Assembly: GCA_013146195.2 (NCBI GenBank)
Contig: CM028382.1
Span: 120,851,023 to 120,915,022 of the forward strand
DNA length: 64,000 bases
Direction of reading: 5' to 3'
Source: Codonopsis lanceolata
Lineage: Eukaryota > Streptophyta > Magnoliopsida > Asterales > Campanulaceae
Shown here: positions 11,441 through 22,390 of the stretch, in pieces
Layout of the letters: every line of letters starts with the position of its first letter
Numbering within the stretch: the first letter of the stretch is position 1
The notes under the pieces: generated by a model
Databases searched by the model: none
What the model saw: only the letters and a program-made list of their open reading frames with translations
Told to the model about the DNA's origin: nothing
Program-made: the position numbers and the translations under genes

Positions 11441-13148
11441 CTACCACTTATCGTCGTTATGGGCACCATTATAAACATAACATAGGAAACAAAATAGTCG
11501 TGTGGTAGTTCAATCACCCAAGACTACATATCCTACAATTCTAGTAATTATCTAACGGTTGACTAACCCATTAAATGCATTAAGAACACACGATAATAAC
11601 CAAACACATGGGTAATACTTCGTAAAAATATATTCTTTGTATTTTTCTACAAATCATGACAGTAGCCGAGAACACACAGTTAGTTAACTAAGGGCTCTCA
11701 CTTTGTATAGTAACCCTAATTTATCCTACATCGCGAATGGCTAAGGTGGATCGATTGCGTGTTAAAACAAGTTCTCAAATCGACTATCGGTATGTGTTAC
11801 AAAAACACCAATTATAAAAATTGGTTGGTCCGAAACGTAAATGTAACTCTCGCGGATCCTAAACATTTCTAAAGTCATTTAACTAATGACCAATCAATTA
11901 AAAACATTAAACCTACAAGATAATAACCGAGCATGAATGTAAACTACATAAAGAGAGAGATTAAATGAAAACACTACATTTGAGATAGAAAATAATCACT
12001 TCCTTAAAATCATTTAAGCACAAAACCAATTCCACAATTAAAAGCTATTCAACCCTAGAAATTACAACAAATATCTCAAAATAAATGTTGGAAGAATTAA
12101 AACGATCAATGTTGATATCCATGGTTGAAATCACTTGCAAAGACTTCTTTGGCACTTGATTTTTTGCTTCAAACGTTCAAAGGTGATCAAGGTTCAAGGA
12201 TTTGGAGACAAATTAGGTGAAAATGGGGAGCTTAATGGCGAAATTAGAATTGCTTTTGGTATTTAAATGAAGGGATTTTGAGTACTATACAAGTCGGGGG
12301 GTAAAGTGCCAAAAAATGAAAGTTAGAAGGCTGAATTGAAGAGAGAGAGGGCGGCTGGTACTGCGACAACGTATAAATGGAAGTTCTGAGAATTGTAGAG
12401 GTGCCCCCTGACTTCTGACATTAGCTCTGGCCCCCTTGGATTCTTCAGAAAGTGCACCGTATCCCTTGTTCTGCCATGCTTTGCAATTTGGTCCTCTGTT
12501 AGGTCTGGTCAGCCTTTGTTAGCTCTATTATGCCTTAGAACTCTAACAGACTTTGATGGGAAGATTTGTAACCCAACTTTGCAATCTGGAATTGCCTTAA
12601 CCTTCGTGTTAAAATCCATGAATGTTTGTGTAGACCTTGGAAACCTACATTAAAGTACAAATACACAAATAATAATATTTTCAAGGCATAATTATCTCAA
12701 AAATTGCACAAAATAAAATAAATCATTCAAGGAAAAATCCGTGGAAATTCGTACAAATACACCCCTTCTTATTGGTCAATCCAACGACTCGAGACTGGGT
12801 GAAAGCACCATTTTTCCCTCCCTTATTTAAGCCTGATTTTGATTTTACCGGGGTGTGTGGATTAGATTATGTTGAAAGCCTTGTGTCATCTAAGGTCTGT
12901 CAAATTCACAAGTAATGCTGGGGAATTTTATTAGCTATAGTTGTTCAACATTGTTGTGTGCTCTTTTAGCTTAATATATGGTATTTATAGTTCCTCGGAT
13001 TGAACTAGCATAGCTTTAAAGATGATGATGTCCCAATTAGGTACATTGAAAAGCTAATGTTTAATTACATACCTAAAGTTTGGTTTATTTGGATAACTTT
13101 CTTTTACAACATAGAATCATGGTCCTTAATTCAGTTGTATGGACAATT

Positions 13149-13685
13149 TTAGAGATTGGACAATTCATCCCAGAGACCTCTGAATTTGGTGAAGTAAGCA
13201 CTTATACTTAAGCTTCCTTGAGAACATAGCATGATATTTTTCCTTGCTTGAAAGATTTTTGGAGCATCACTTTGTGAATACCTAGTTATAATGTCCTCCC
13301 ATATTTCATAAGAAGTTGTAAAGTATACCACACTTTGTCTAGTTTGAGAGTTAACAGAATTCAACAACCAAGACACAATCATACTGTTGCATCTATCCCA
13401 AGAATGAATATACTTAGACTGCTTTGAAGGTTTTTCATTAGATACATTAACCATCCCTAATTTGTTTTTGGCAAATAGAGTTATGGTAATAGACACTTTC
13501 CATTGCATAAAATTTGTGTCATTAAGGACTTCATCAACCAGGTTTATGTCTGGATGATCATTAGGGTACAAGTATAGATGGCCAGAATTCAGTTGAATGG
13601 TAGATTCAGGAAGATCATAGATATCAATTATAGGATCGTCTTTATCCTTGGAATTTGAAGTAGTGTCTTGCTTTGTTTCAGACAT
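13149..13685 (-). pseudogene. Copia gag N-terminal fragment (right arm), open for 178 codons
   Basis: Same gag fragment as at 1576-2112 but without the internal stop (CNSMIVSW follows HSWDR). It contains NFMQWKVSI and the UBN2-like region and ends at LWDELSNL, the same point as in the left arm. Protease, integrase and RT regions do not follow, so it is a truncated element despite the open frame. The primer site lies upstream at 13819-13830. Confidence 0.85.
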
Positions 13686-13830
13686 ATTTTGATAGACGGA
13701 AAAAGAGTAACAAGATTTTACCTACTATTATAGAAGTAGTATTGAAGCAATATGGGAATAACTCAAACCAGAATATGAATCCCTCTTTTTTTTAGCAGAA
13801 TCGTGGGTATAGATCAATGCTCTGATACCA

Positions 13831-14099
13831 TGATAATTTGTAGAAAAAAAGAGAAATATATGATTGAATTGTATTGTATTGTATTGAAAAAGCAGATAAA
13901 AGGCAGTACAAATAGAGAAGGGAATAACAATCCTCTTAGGAGAAGGATTAACTAACATATCTACTAATATATTATCACCCACTACCCTCCTAATTTCATT
14001 GTATTATTTCTAGACCCTTTGAGCTTTTCTGACTCTAGTTTTCTGCTGTAATTCTTCCTTGAGCCATTAGGATTCTAACTTAAGGTAGGATTCTTATCA
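13831..14099 (-). mobile_element. Ty1/copia LTR (right arm)
   Basis: 269 bp, the minus-strand counterpart of 1161-1429, with ends TGATAAGAATCC and ATTATCA. The primer site complementary to initiator tRNA-Met (TGGTATCAGAGC, minus) follows. A polypurine tract (TTGTTGGGGGA, minus strand) is intact on its other side, whereas it is decayed in the left arm. Confidence 0.9.
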
Positions 14100-14510
14100 T
14101 CCCCCAACAAGTTGAGGTGGAAAACAAAATTTTAACATTCAACTTGGAGAGCAAGTAGAAGAACTAAGTGAAGGGTAGAGCTTTGGTGAATAAGTCAGCT
14201 AGTTGATTTGAGGATGATATGTGAGGAGTAGAGGAGTGGAAATAAGCCCGTGTTGAAGCATTGCCCTAACAACATGACAGTCAATGTCAATATGTTTGGT
14301 TCTTTCATGGAACACAGGGTTGGCAGCAATATGTTGTGCTGATTTGTTGTCACAGTGAAGAGGTATTGGGAGAGATGGTCAAAGCTAGAAATCATGGAGC
14401 AATGCAAGCAGCCATTTTAGTTCACAACATGTGTTGGCCATGCTTCTATACTCAGCTTCTGTAGATGACCTACTCACAGTAATTTGTTTCTTGCATTTCC
14501 AGGAGATCAA
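14100..14510 (-). pseudogene. Copia pol C-terminal remnant (RNase H)
   Basis: The minus strand encodes the copia RNase H end: SRSSTEAEYRSMA, then LHCDNKSAQHIAANP, RTKHIDIDCHVVR and, after a frame change, QLADLFTKALP. In-frame stops follow LLHDF. It runs into the polypurine tract and LTR. Together with gag on the far side, this gives the order pol-LTR-gag. Confidence 0.85.
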
Positions 14511-14943
14511 AGATTCAACTTATGAGATTGATTCAACTTCTTTGAAACCCCTCTCTCTAAATTACAAGCTTCATAGAGAAAGGAGTCCTCGGATCTTGCA
14601 CGAGTGAATTGACTCAGACTTTGGGCTTCCCTTCCCTGACGATGAGCCTTGTTTGTGTTAGTCTTAGAATCTGATACTTAAGGAGGTATAGAAAAATGAG
14701 TTCTAAAATCCACTTTGACCAAAAATATCAGTTGAGATCTAGATTTAGATCTGGTATGGTTTGGATTGATCGGTCGTGAAGACGAGGAGTAAAGGAGTAA
14801 TTTGGGTGGGTTTGGAAGAAAGGGAGAACGAGAGAGAAGGAGAACGAGGGGAGGGAAGCGAGGGATTGTTATTGTGTCTGAGAAGGAGAACAAGAGCTTA
14901 TTGACGAGCAATTCATGATATTCATTTTTACTTCAAATATTTG

Positions 14944-16198
14944 TGTGAGTCCCAAAGAGCACAATAATAAGCTAGAAGGGGGGGGGGGTTGAATAGCTTA
15001 TTATACACTTAAAAACTTTTTAAGTAAGTTCCTTTGACAAGCACTTGCAATCTATTTGGGAGATTGAAGTAGCGGAAGTCTTGCAAGGAAACAGGTTCAA
15101 GTCTGTCGATTAAGGACTACCGATAGACTTGACTGATTACTCAAGTCTGTTGTTAAGGATATAGATAAAGGAAATAATAAACAGTTCAAAGTAAACAAGT
15201 AGTAAAGGAAGAACACAAGTATTTGGGATGGTTCACACTATAAAAAGTGCTACGTCCACCACCAAGGCAGTCAACCTTGGATTTAAAAGTGCACTATGTT
15301 TTCCACTAGTTCTATTACAAGGAATATACCCAATTGATCGTGTACAAAAATATTGATTTGTGTTTGGGGGTTTAGGAATTAAATATCTAGGTAAACAAGA
15401 TATTTAATTCGTGCAGAAGAATAGCTTTGAAGGAACACAACAAGAAGTAAGTAGATAGGAGTTGATGCAGATCTTCTTGTTGTTGTCGAGGACTTCTTGA
15501 TCAATTTTAAGATCTCTTTGAATGCACTGAGTATAAAGACTTTTAGTTGTTGTAGATTTTCAGAGCATTTCATCAAGTGTGTTTCTTCAGTCTTTAATGG
15601 TGGCATTTATAGCAGGAGCATTTTGGAGATCCATTGGGGAAGACGAAGTGTAACAGCTCTATTAGGTTGAATGCATTAAATGCATAGAGCTGTCTTGAAG
15701 ATTTCGTCTTCACTGATATCGAGCAGGGAATGGGTGCAGAGACTGGTAGTAGGGCAATCCGAATGTCAGATCTACAAAAGTTGGTACAGACAATAGGTGT
15801 CAGTCTGTTCACCTACTCTGTCACTGTTCAAACTTCGAAAGTCTTTCTACTTTTCGGAAAGCTGTTTTAGGCGTGTCTGAGAAGTCAGGGAATGTCTCAA
15901 TTTAAATTCAAATTGATAAGGATAAATTTAATTGATCCACTAAGACTTGTTTGACTGGACACGTCATGCTTGACCATGTGCAGACAAGGTCTGCCGTTGG
16001 TTGCTGTTGCAAGTCTTTCGGTGAAGCACAACTGAGGTCTTCCGCTGAACCTATGAAGCCTATAAAACAAACTATTCTTTGGCAAAGTTCTATACACAGT
16101 TGCCACGCTAATTGATACGCAGCCCAATTAGCCACTAGAGTATAAAACTAATGTAATGTATGAGCAAATATACATCTAAATACAAATGAGAATCAACA
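14944..16198 (-). mobile_element. Solo LTR inserted in the right arm
   Basis: A 1255-bp insert absent from the left arm. On the plus strand it reads TGTGAGTCCC to GAATCAACA and is flanked by the 5-bp duplication ATTTG (14939-14943 and 16199-16203). The left arm has the single empty site. Homology to 5276-6332 sets the minus orientation. No internal region is present, so it is a solo LTR made by LTR-LTR recombination. Confidence 0.92.
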
Positions 16199-16299
16199 AT
16201 TTGACTTTCATGTGATTAAGTGGCACTGGCACCGTTTGTGGGTAGATCTCGACCCAACATTAGTCAATGCAATTTATGGTTCCGTAGGAATATATGGTT

Positions 16300-16303
<4 letters not shown>

Positions 16304-16381
<78 letters not shown>
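16304..16381. repeat. (TA)n microsatellite
   Basis: Counterpart of 569-627 and about 20 bp longer. Confidence 0.95.
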
Positions 16382-16382
<1 letters not shown>

Positions 16383-16384
<2 letters not shown>

Positions 16385-16530
16385 TCGATTAATTGACTCA
16401 TGTAGAGTTGAGTAATTGACTCATAGTTCAGTACTCAACTCAAAGGGTCGAGTAATCTATTCAAAGGGTTGAGTAATCAACTCAAAGGGTTGAGTACTCG
16501 AGTCAAAGAGTTTAGTTGAGATGATTAATC
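16383..16530. repeat. About 21-bp tandem repeats (right arm)
   Basis: Inverted counterpart of the array at 385-560, with units such as GAGTAATCAACTCAAAGGGTT. Confidence 0.75.
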
Positions 16531-16559
16531 AACTCAATAAGGGTATTTTGTGGTTTTCA

Positions 16560-16842
16560 ATTTAAATTTGGTCATATAAGATTTTTTTTCTATAAGTCAG
16601 GTTAGTTTTGTAACCACCACAGTTGAAGTGGTCATTTATGAAAAAAAAACCCCGAAGGCATTTGATATATATGAATGGGTGTTTTCAATGTATCCTAAAC
16701 CTTTTTACTTTGGGTTCTCCTCCGGACCCCCACTGTCATCCCTTCGACTTCTCTCTCTCTATATCTCTCTCTCTCTCACACACACACACACTCACACACA
16801 CAAAATCACCTTCTTCATCTTCTTCAGTAGTTGTTGAAAGAG
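16560..16842 (+). promoter_or_regulatory. Leader and proximal promoter of NLR copy B
   Basis: CT-rich tract with a CA repeat directly upstream of the ATG at 16843, conserved with 92-380. Frames within it are not conserved as protein. Confidence 0.45.
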
Positions 16843-17510
16843 ATGCATAGCAACATTAGTCTTTTACTAACGCGACTAGAGACGCTACTTAGCCCTGACA
16901 ACAATATTGCTCCATTTTGGATCAAGCCTTAGATTGAATATGTTTGCCATCTTATTAAGGTCTTCTCAGATTTAAAGATCACGCTTAACGATTCTTCCTC
17001 TGAAGCTGAAGCTATTATTTGGGAGGCAATTGACGTTGTAGTCTATGTGTTCAATCACAGGATACACAACTCAAGTGGGAGATAATCAAGATAGACATCC
17101 TTCCTAGGGTTGCATTCTGGGCTCCTTTGGAAGGGAATTATAGTATAGAGATAGCCAGCCCGAGGTCCCGCAGCAGAAGCGTAGATGAAGAAATTGTAGT
17201 GGGGTTTGATGAGGAGACAACTATACTGGCTAACCCCCTCACAGGAGGAATCAACAAACGGCTTGAAATGGTGTTGATCGTGGGGATGCCAAGGCTTGGT
17301 AAGATGACTTTGGCTAGAAAAGTTTATAATTATCTGTTTATTATCCATCATTTCCATATACGTGCTTGGAGTTGTATTTCTCAAGTTTATAACAAGAGGG
17401 ATATTTTGATTGCCATCTTGTTGTGTGATTCAACTCACTGATGATGAATATTATGATGAAATGAAGAAGACTAAATTGGCTGGATCATTGGTAAAGGATT
17501 ATGCTCTATT
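16843..17510 (+). pseudogene. NLR (R1-type) copy B, coiled-coil to P-loop part
   Basis: The frame opens MHSNISLLLTRLETLLSPDN and meets an in-frame TAG at 16930. The same frame then continues with coiled-coil-like sequence (IKVFSDLKITLNDSSSEAEA, WEAIDVV). Further on, 17127-17441 encodes VVGFDEE and the P-loop GMPRLGKMTLARKVY. The NB-ARC consensus is GMPGLGKTTLA, so the Thr after the catalytic Lys is replaced by Met. A frameshift follows before DDEYYDEMKKTKLAG. NLRs sense pathogens in the cytosol and this copy cannot make a full protein. It is interrupted after KLAG by a LINE and resumes at 20789. Confidence 0.88.
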
Positions 17511-17559
17511 TCGTCTGATCAATGGCTTCCGATTGGTAGGCTAAATCTCCCCCCCTCCA

Positions 17560-18411
17560 GCACTTTACAGTATGTATATGAGCTTTTTGAGTATCCTTCA
17601 CAGATCTCAGTGGCTGCTCGTCTGGATTTGGGACCCCAAATGTCCTCTCTTATTGACAATCTTGGCATCACAATCAATGAAGCCCCCGATTCAGCCTACT
17701 TTCCCAGCTCAGATAAAGGCGATTTCTCTCTCAAAGCGGCCTGGCAGCTTTCTCGTTCCCCTCACCCTTTGGTCTTCTCCTCCAAATTCATATGGCATAA
17801 GTTTCTGCCTCGTCAGATTCGTTTGTTCATGTGGCGTTTATGGTTACGGAAACTTCCCTTGGATGAGAGTCTAACTAGTAAAGGTATTCAGATCGCCTCC
17901 CGTTGTTCTTGCTGCCCTACGGGAAATATTGAATCTTATCATCATGTCTTTGTGGAGTCTACTACAGCCCGCTTTATTTGGTCTGAATTCAATCGACTTG
18001 GTGGGATTTCTATGTCTTCTCTCTCTTTTGATCAAGCTTGATTTGCTTGGTGGTTAAGTAAGCCCAACTCCATGTTGTTTTCCATCACCCCTTCGATTAT
18101 TCTATGGGAGATTTGGAAGGCTAGGAATGCAAGTTTCTTTGGTGGAAAACATATTCCCCTTGATATTATTATTTCCTGCATTCATCATTCTTTTCTTTCT
18201 ATATCTAAAGGGGCCGGTTTTACATATTTTCAAGCTGGTAATTCTATCTTCGCTTCTAGGCTGGGAATTGTTTTGCCTAAGGTGATTAGGGCTATCTCTT
18301 GGCTGAAGCCCCCTATTGGATCGATTAAGCTTAATTCCGATGGAGCTTGTAGAGGTAACCTGGGCCCTAGTGCGGGCGGAGGAATTATTCGAAATTCTGA
18401 TGGAGACATGT
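17560..18411 (+). pseudogene. LINE ORF2 fragment: zf-RVT and RNase H start
   Basis: 17610-18041 encodes a zf-RVT domain, with FIWHKFLPRQIRLFMWRL and the Cys cluster ASRCSCC followed by ESYHHVF. After a stop, the frame at 18072-18410 covers IILWEIWKARN and the RNase H start LNSDGACRGNLG with its first catalytic Asp. The domain is cut at IIRNSDGDM by the nested insertion and continues at 20222 (LFAFSSFFGEAS). The reverse transcriptase itself is missing. Confidence 0.85.
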
Positions 18412-20221
18412 CTGGGTTCCCGGGATGGAGTGCTCCCACGCCCCGCGCGCCCTTGGATAGGGGTGCGCGTACGTGCGGATGCGGTGACATCCACTGCTCC
18501 CGTTCCACCCTCCCTTTTTTAGGGGAGGACGAAATCAAAAGTGCGGGAGGAGGTCTTTGTCGAATAGCGTAGGAATGGGCCTCGGTTGCCTTTAGTGGAT
18601 TTTTGATCCAATATGGGAGCTTTGGGTTTCCCGCATCAAGTTATCCCTTTTTTAGGGGATACCAGCATATGGGAATGCATCACCCTTCTATTCTCATTTT
18701 CCCTTGTTTAGGGGAAAACATGAAAGTGCAAGGAAGGAATGTTGCAGCGCCCCCATTATGGATTTTATGAAAATAGTCTTATGATCTATCTCGGATCACT
18801 ATGGGTGCTTTGGGTTTTCTACGTCAAGTTATCCCTTGTTTAGGGGATACCAGGACATAGGAATACATCACCTTTCCATTCCCATTCTCCCTTTTTTAGG
18901 GGAGAACGTGAAAGTGCAAAGAAATATGTTGCGAGGCCCCATTGGATCCAAGATGTTTTAGAGTCGCCATCTTTATTTTAAGGAATAAATAAAGCAAAAC
19001 CAAAAAAAGAAAACCAGAGATAATGAAAACGGGTTCGGAGGCTAAGTTACGAGTTGGGAAGGTGCTAGGCACCCAACTCGCCCTTTCGGTCTCAAAATGG
19101 TTTTTGGCTAAAGTATGATTGTTGTTATATTAATTTAACAGATAAATAAAGCATTAACTGCCTACAAATACATCCATTACATCTACATTATTTACAGACT
19201 TGCAACAGTCTCTTTTACAAATAATTTCGAATATACTTGAAAATATTTGGTCATAATAACGGCTACATTTAGTACTATTTCCTAACTAAATCCGGGCAGC
19301 ACAACTGCTTATATATCTACATCGGGCCGGATTGGAAATAATACTTTTACAAATGAAAGACTTTAAAATAAAACTTTAAAAACTTACTGACGGCCTAAGG
19401 TGTGCTCGTTCTGTCCTTCAGGGAGAGGGAGTCTTTTTTTTTTTTTTTTTTTGTTGTGTGTTGTGTGAATTTGGGCAGCGTGACTGCTTCTGAAAGCTAC
19501 TTTCGGCCTAGGGATTTGGGTAGAGTAATTGTTTGTGTTTGGTTGTTTGTTGGCTTGAGGTAGGCTGAAATCGGACAGAATAACGGCTTATTTCTGGCTG
19601 ATTTGGCCTTTAAATCGGGCGAGCAAGCTGCTCTTTCCACGATTTTTGGACCGGGGAAAAAGGGTGGATACCTAGCTGGGGGGCTAAGGCTCACTCCTAC
19701 CGGTTGGTTTTGTGTTTGGAAGAGTTTTGGCAGAGTTTCGAGGCTTTTTGAGGTGATCGCTCACTATCTCACATCGCTCTCTATTTCTCCAGCATAACGA
19801 CAACGCGGAGAATTTTATCGAAGGAAAGGTGTGCTGAATGAGGAGCCGGGACTCTGTATTTATAGGAGGAACTGAGGACACCGAGGGAATTAAATTTCCT
19901 TCTTCGCGCAATACGCAGCTTGTACACAGTGCGGGAACAATTGCACATTGCGGCAACTGTAGAAGAAAAATGGGCGCAGCGTATCACAATTTTGGGCGCA
20001 GCAAGAGGAATTGGGCGCCATGCCCAATTTCCATGGTGGTGGCGCCTGATTTTTTCAAAGTTTCATTTTGTGCACTTTGGTCCCTGCAGTTCGTCCTTTT
20101 GCGCATCCTGCTTTGTCCTTTTGCACTTTTGACCCTGTAACTTGACATTTGTTAATGTTTTAAAAGGTCTTGATATTTTATGTCATGTCACATACCAGGG
20201 GTACGAAATTAGGGTGTCTAC
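18412..20221 (+). mobile_element. Nested non-coding element inside the LINE RNase H
   Basis: 1810 bp flanked by ACATG on both sides (18407-18411, 20222-20226), which is also the split codon context of the RNase H. It ends GTGTCTACA, like many plant LTRs. Internal DNA includes TTTTAGAGTCGCC and GCTAGGCACCCAACTCGCCC, motifs that I recall from plant LTR repeats. No ORF of note. A diverged relative lies at 54290-55055. Probably a solo LTR or non-autonomous LTR element. Confidence 0.7.
18500..18950. repeat. About 190-bp tandem repeats
   Basis: Two and a half diverged units, each with CAAGTTATCCC, TTTAGGGGATACCAG, CATCACC and GTGAAAGTGCAA-like blocks, within the nested element. Confidence 0.7.
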
Positions 20222-20623
20222 AACATGCTTTTTGCCTTTTCTTCTTTTTTTGGTGAAGCTTCCAGTTTCCACGCAGAATGCATGGCCATGCTTCAAGGTG
20301 TTAAATGGATAGATTCTAATCATCATGGGGGCGCCATCGTGGAATCAGATTCTAAATATCTATTGGATAGTGTTGAAGGTAACGCTCATCCTCCTTGGAG
20401 AAGCATGTATTTGATTCGTGCCATTCAATCTATTAAGGCTTCTCTCAATCTTTCCTTTCGCCATGTGTTTCGAGAAGCTAACTCTGTCGCTGATGCTCTG
20501 GCTAATCATGGGTGGGATCATGGCTCTTCTATTACTTACTCATCTTCTGTTTTGCTTCCATCTCGTGTTCGCAGTCTGATTATTCTGGATAAGCAAGCCA
20601 CTCTTTATATTAGAATTAATTAG
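20222..20623 (+). pseudogene. LINE RNase H C-terminal part and 3' end
   Basis: Continues the RNase H domain: AECMAMLQGVKW, VESDSKYLLDSV and FRHVFREANSVADALANHG, where VADALA is the usual end of plant LINE RNase H. The frame ends at 20623. About 150 bp of 3' UTR and an A tract follow. Confidence 0.88.
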
Positions 20624-20788
20624 TTTTCTTTTTGCTGCTTGCTTTTGTATTTCCATTCGAGGTCAGACTCCTTTGTCCTCCCTGTTATAAGGGCAAGGCT
20701 GGTTGTCCCCCTCAAGTTTGTATTATTTTCCTTCTTATTAATAAAATCTAGCAGGGTGCCGCCCCTGTTTCCCTAAAAAAAAAAAGTT

Positions 20789-22390
20789 AGCCGAAATGTT
20801 GTACAACTGCTTAAAATGTAAGCCCTACCTTCTTGTTTTAGATAACATATGGGATAGGAGGGCATGGAATGATCTAAAATTATCTTTCCCCGATGACAAC
20901 AATGGTAACAAAATTATGTTAGCTAGTCGGCTTATTGATTTGGATTTGGATTTGGATTTGGATTTGCATGCAATACCTAATTTTCATCTGCGTTTTTTTA
21001 CCCTAGATGAAAGTTTGGTTCTATTCACGAAGAAAGTTTCTCAATTGAAAATCTTCCCTCAGAAGTTGTAGCATTTTGCAAATGAAATTGCAATAAAATG
21101 TCAAGGTCTTCCTCTTGCACTTGTTGTAATATCTGGACTACTCAAATGCAAGGCTACAATGTTGAAAAAAGTTCAAGTTCATTTATCTCAAATGGCGTGG
21201 ACCAGTACATGGGCACCCTTGTATTGGGTTATAACCATTTGTCTCAACACCTGAGACCATTATTTCTCTTTTGGGGAGTATTCCCAAAAGACTATGCTAT
21301 ACATGTATGCAAGTTGATTTGGTTATGGGCTGCTGAAGGGCTTATACATCAAGTTGGAAGGAAAAGCTTGGATGAATTTGCGATGGATTAATTATTTTAT
21401 GGAACTACTAAAGAGAAGTTTGGTAGTGATTGTATAAACAAGATTTGATGGAGGAATTAAAACATGTCGACTCCATGATTTGTTGCGCGATTTATGTTTG
21501 ATAAAAGCTGAGGAAGAGAAATTCTCACCAAAAGTTTACTGGTATGGCCACCAAGTCCTTTAATTTTCTAATTCTTCATCACCATCTTCATGTTCAATTT
21601 CTTTTGAAAATGAGCACCTCGGCCTACACATTCCTCATAATCTTTTTGGTACTCCATTAAAGCCTACTATCGGGTTCATCCCATCTCCGTCATCTAATAA
21701 TGTTGACATGGGTTGTTATCCTCTAGAGGATAGACCAATATCATGGGAAACCTTCAAACTTCTTAGAGTTTTGGATTTAGAATCCATCTATATACTCTTA
21801 TTCCCATGTGTAACGTTACAAATAGTTCATTTGAGATACATGGCAATTCGGGCCAAGGATGGAAGTCCTCCAACTTTGATTTCCAACCTTCTTAACCTAC
21901 AAACCATTTCCATATCATCAAGGAGTAATATTATTGTACCAAGAAGTATATGGAAGATGTTATGTCTGAAGCCCCTTTAAATCAAATCAGAGGACAATTT
22001 TGTTAATGACCCTTGTTTCGAAGAAGTGTTGACAGATGATGATCTCTACTCGATGGATTGGAAAGCCTGCAAACTTTGTCACAAGTGTGCCCTTCTTCAC
22101 ATTGTAATGATATCTTATCAAGGTCACCCAATCTCAGAAAGATTGGCTTTTGTGGGCCTTTGATATCAGAGGTGGGAAATTTGACATTTCCCGATCTAGG
22201 TTTTTCGAATTGCCTTGAAGTATTGAAGTTGTTGAATACAAAGTCATACCCCCAAAGCTGTAACTTCGTGCGGAATCCTTTTTTATTTCCAAAAAAACTT
22301 AAACGGTTAACTTTATCATGTACTGCTCCGAGCTGGAAGGAAATGTGTACCCTTGGGCTTAGGCATCTTGCATTGAGTATTTAGAAGGGC
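20789..22390 (+). pseudogene. NLR copy B, NB-ARC end to LRR part
   Basis: Resumes after the LINE with YLLVLDNIWD (kinase-2), NGNKIMLASRL (RNBS-B), then across frame changes CQGLPLALVVISG (GLPL) and GVFPKDYAI...LIWLWAAEG (RNBS-D). From about 21700 come leucine-rich segments typical of R1-type LRRs (FKLLRVLDLESIY, LLNLQTISI, PNLRKIGFCG, LRHLALSI). Several stops and frameshifts separate these blocks. No intact MHD motif was identified. Clearly a dead gene, and its 3' end is uncertain. Confidence 0.88.
20936..20966 (+). repeat. Hexamer repeat (TTGGAT)n in NB-ARC
   Basis: About five units, encoding LDLDLDLDL in the NLR frame directly after RNBS-B. Confidence 0.85.

Larger units (their letters stand above)
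11441..16928. repeat. Right arm of the inverted duplication
   Basis: Reverse complement of 1-3828, ending inside the first codons of NLR copy B. It is longer than the left arm because of a solo LTR (14944-16198) and an extra pol segment of about 430 bp. Confidence 0.93.
17511..20787 (+). mobile_element. 5'-truncated LINE inserted in NLR copy B
   Basis: The insert begins just after the NLR codons KLAG and ends with an A tract (about 20777-20787). It encodes the zinc-binding RVT-associated region and RNase H of a plant LINE and is itself split by 18412-20221. NLR sequence resumes directly after the A tract. Possible target duplication AAATTGGCTGG/AAGTTAGCCGA is too diverged to be sure, and the exact 5' junction is uncertain by tens of bases. 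Confidence 0.85.

Noticed and set aside
18072..18572. Frames at 18102-18572 on both strands across the nested element border
   Set aside because: Beyond RNase H the frame is the GC-rich start of the nested element, not a domain.
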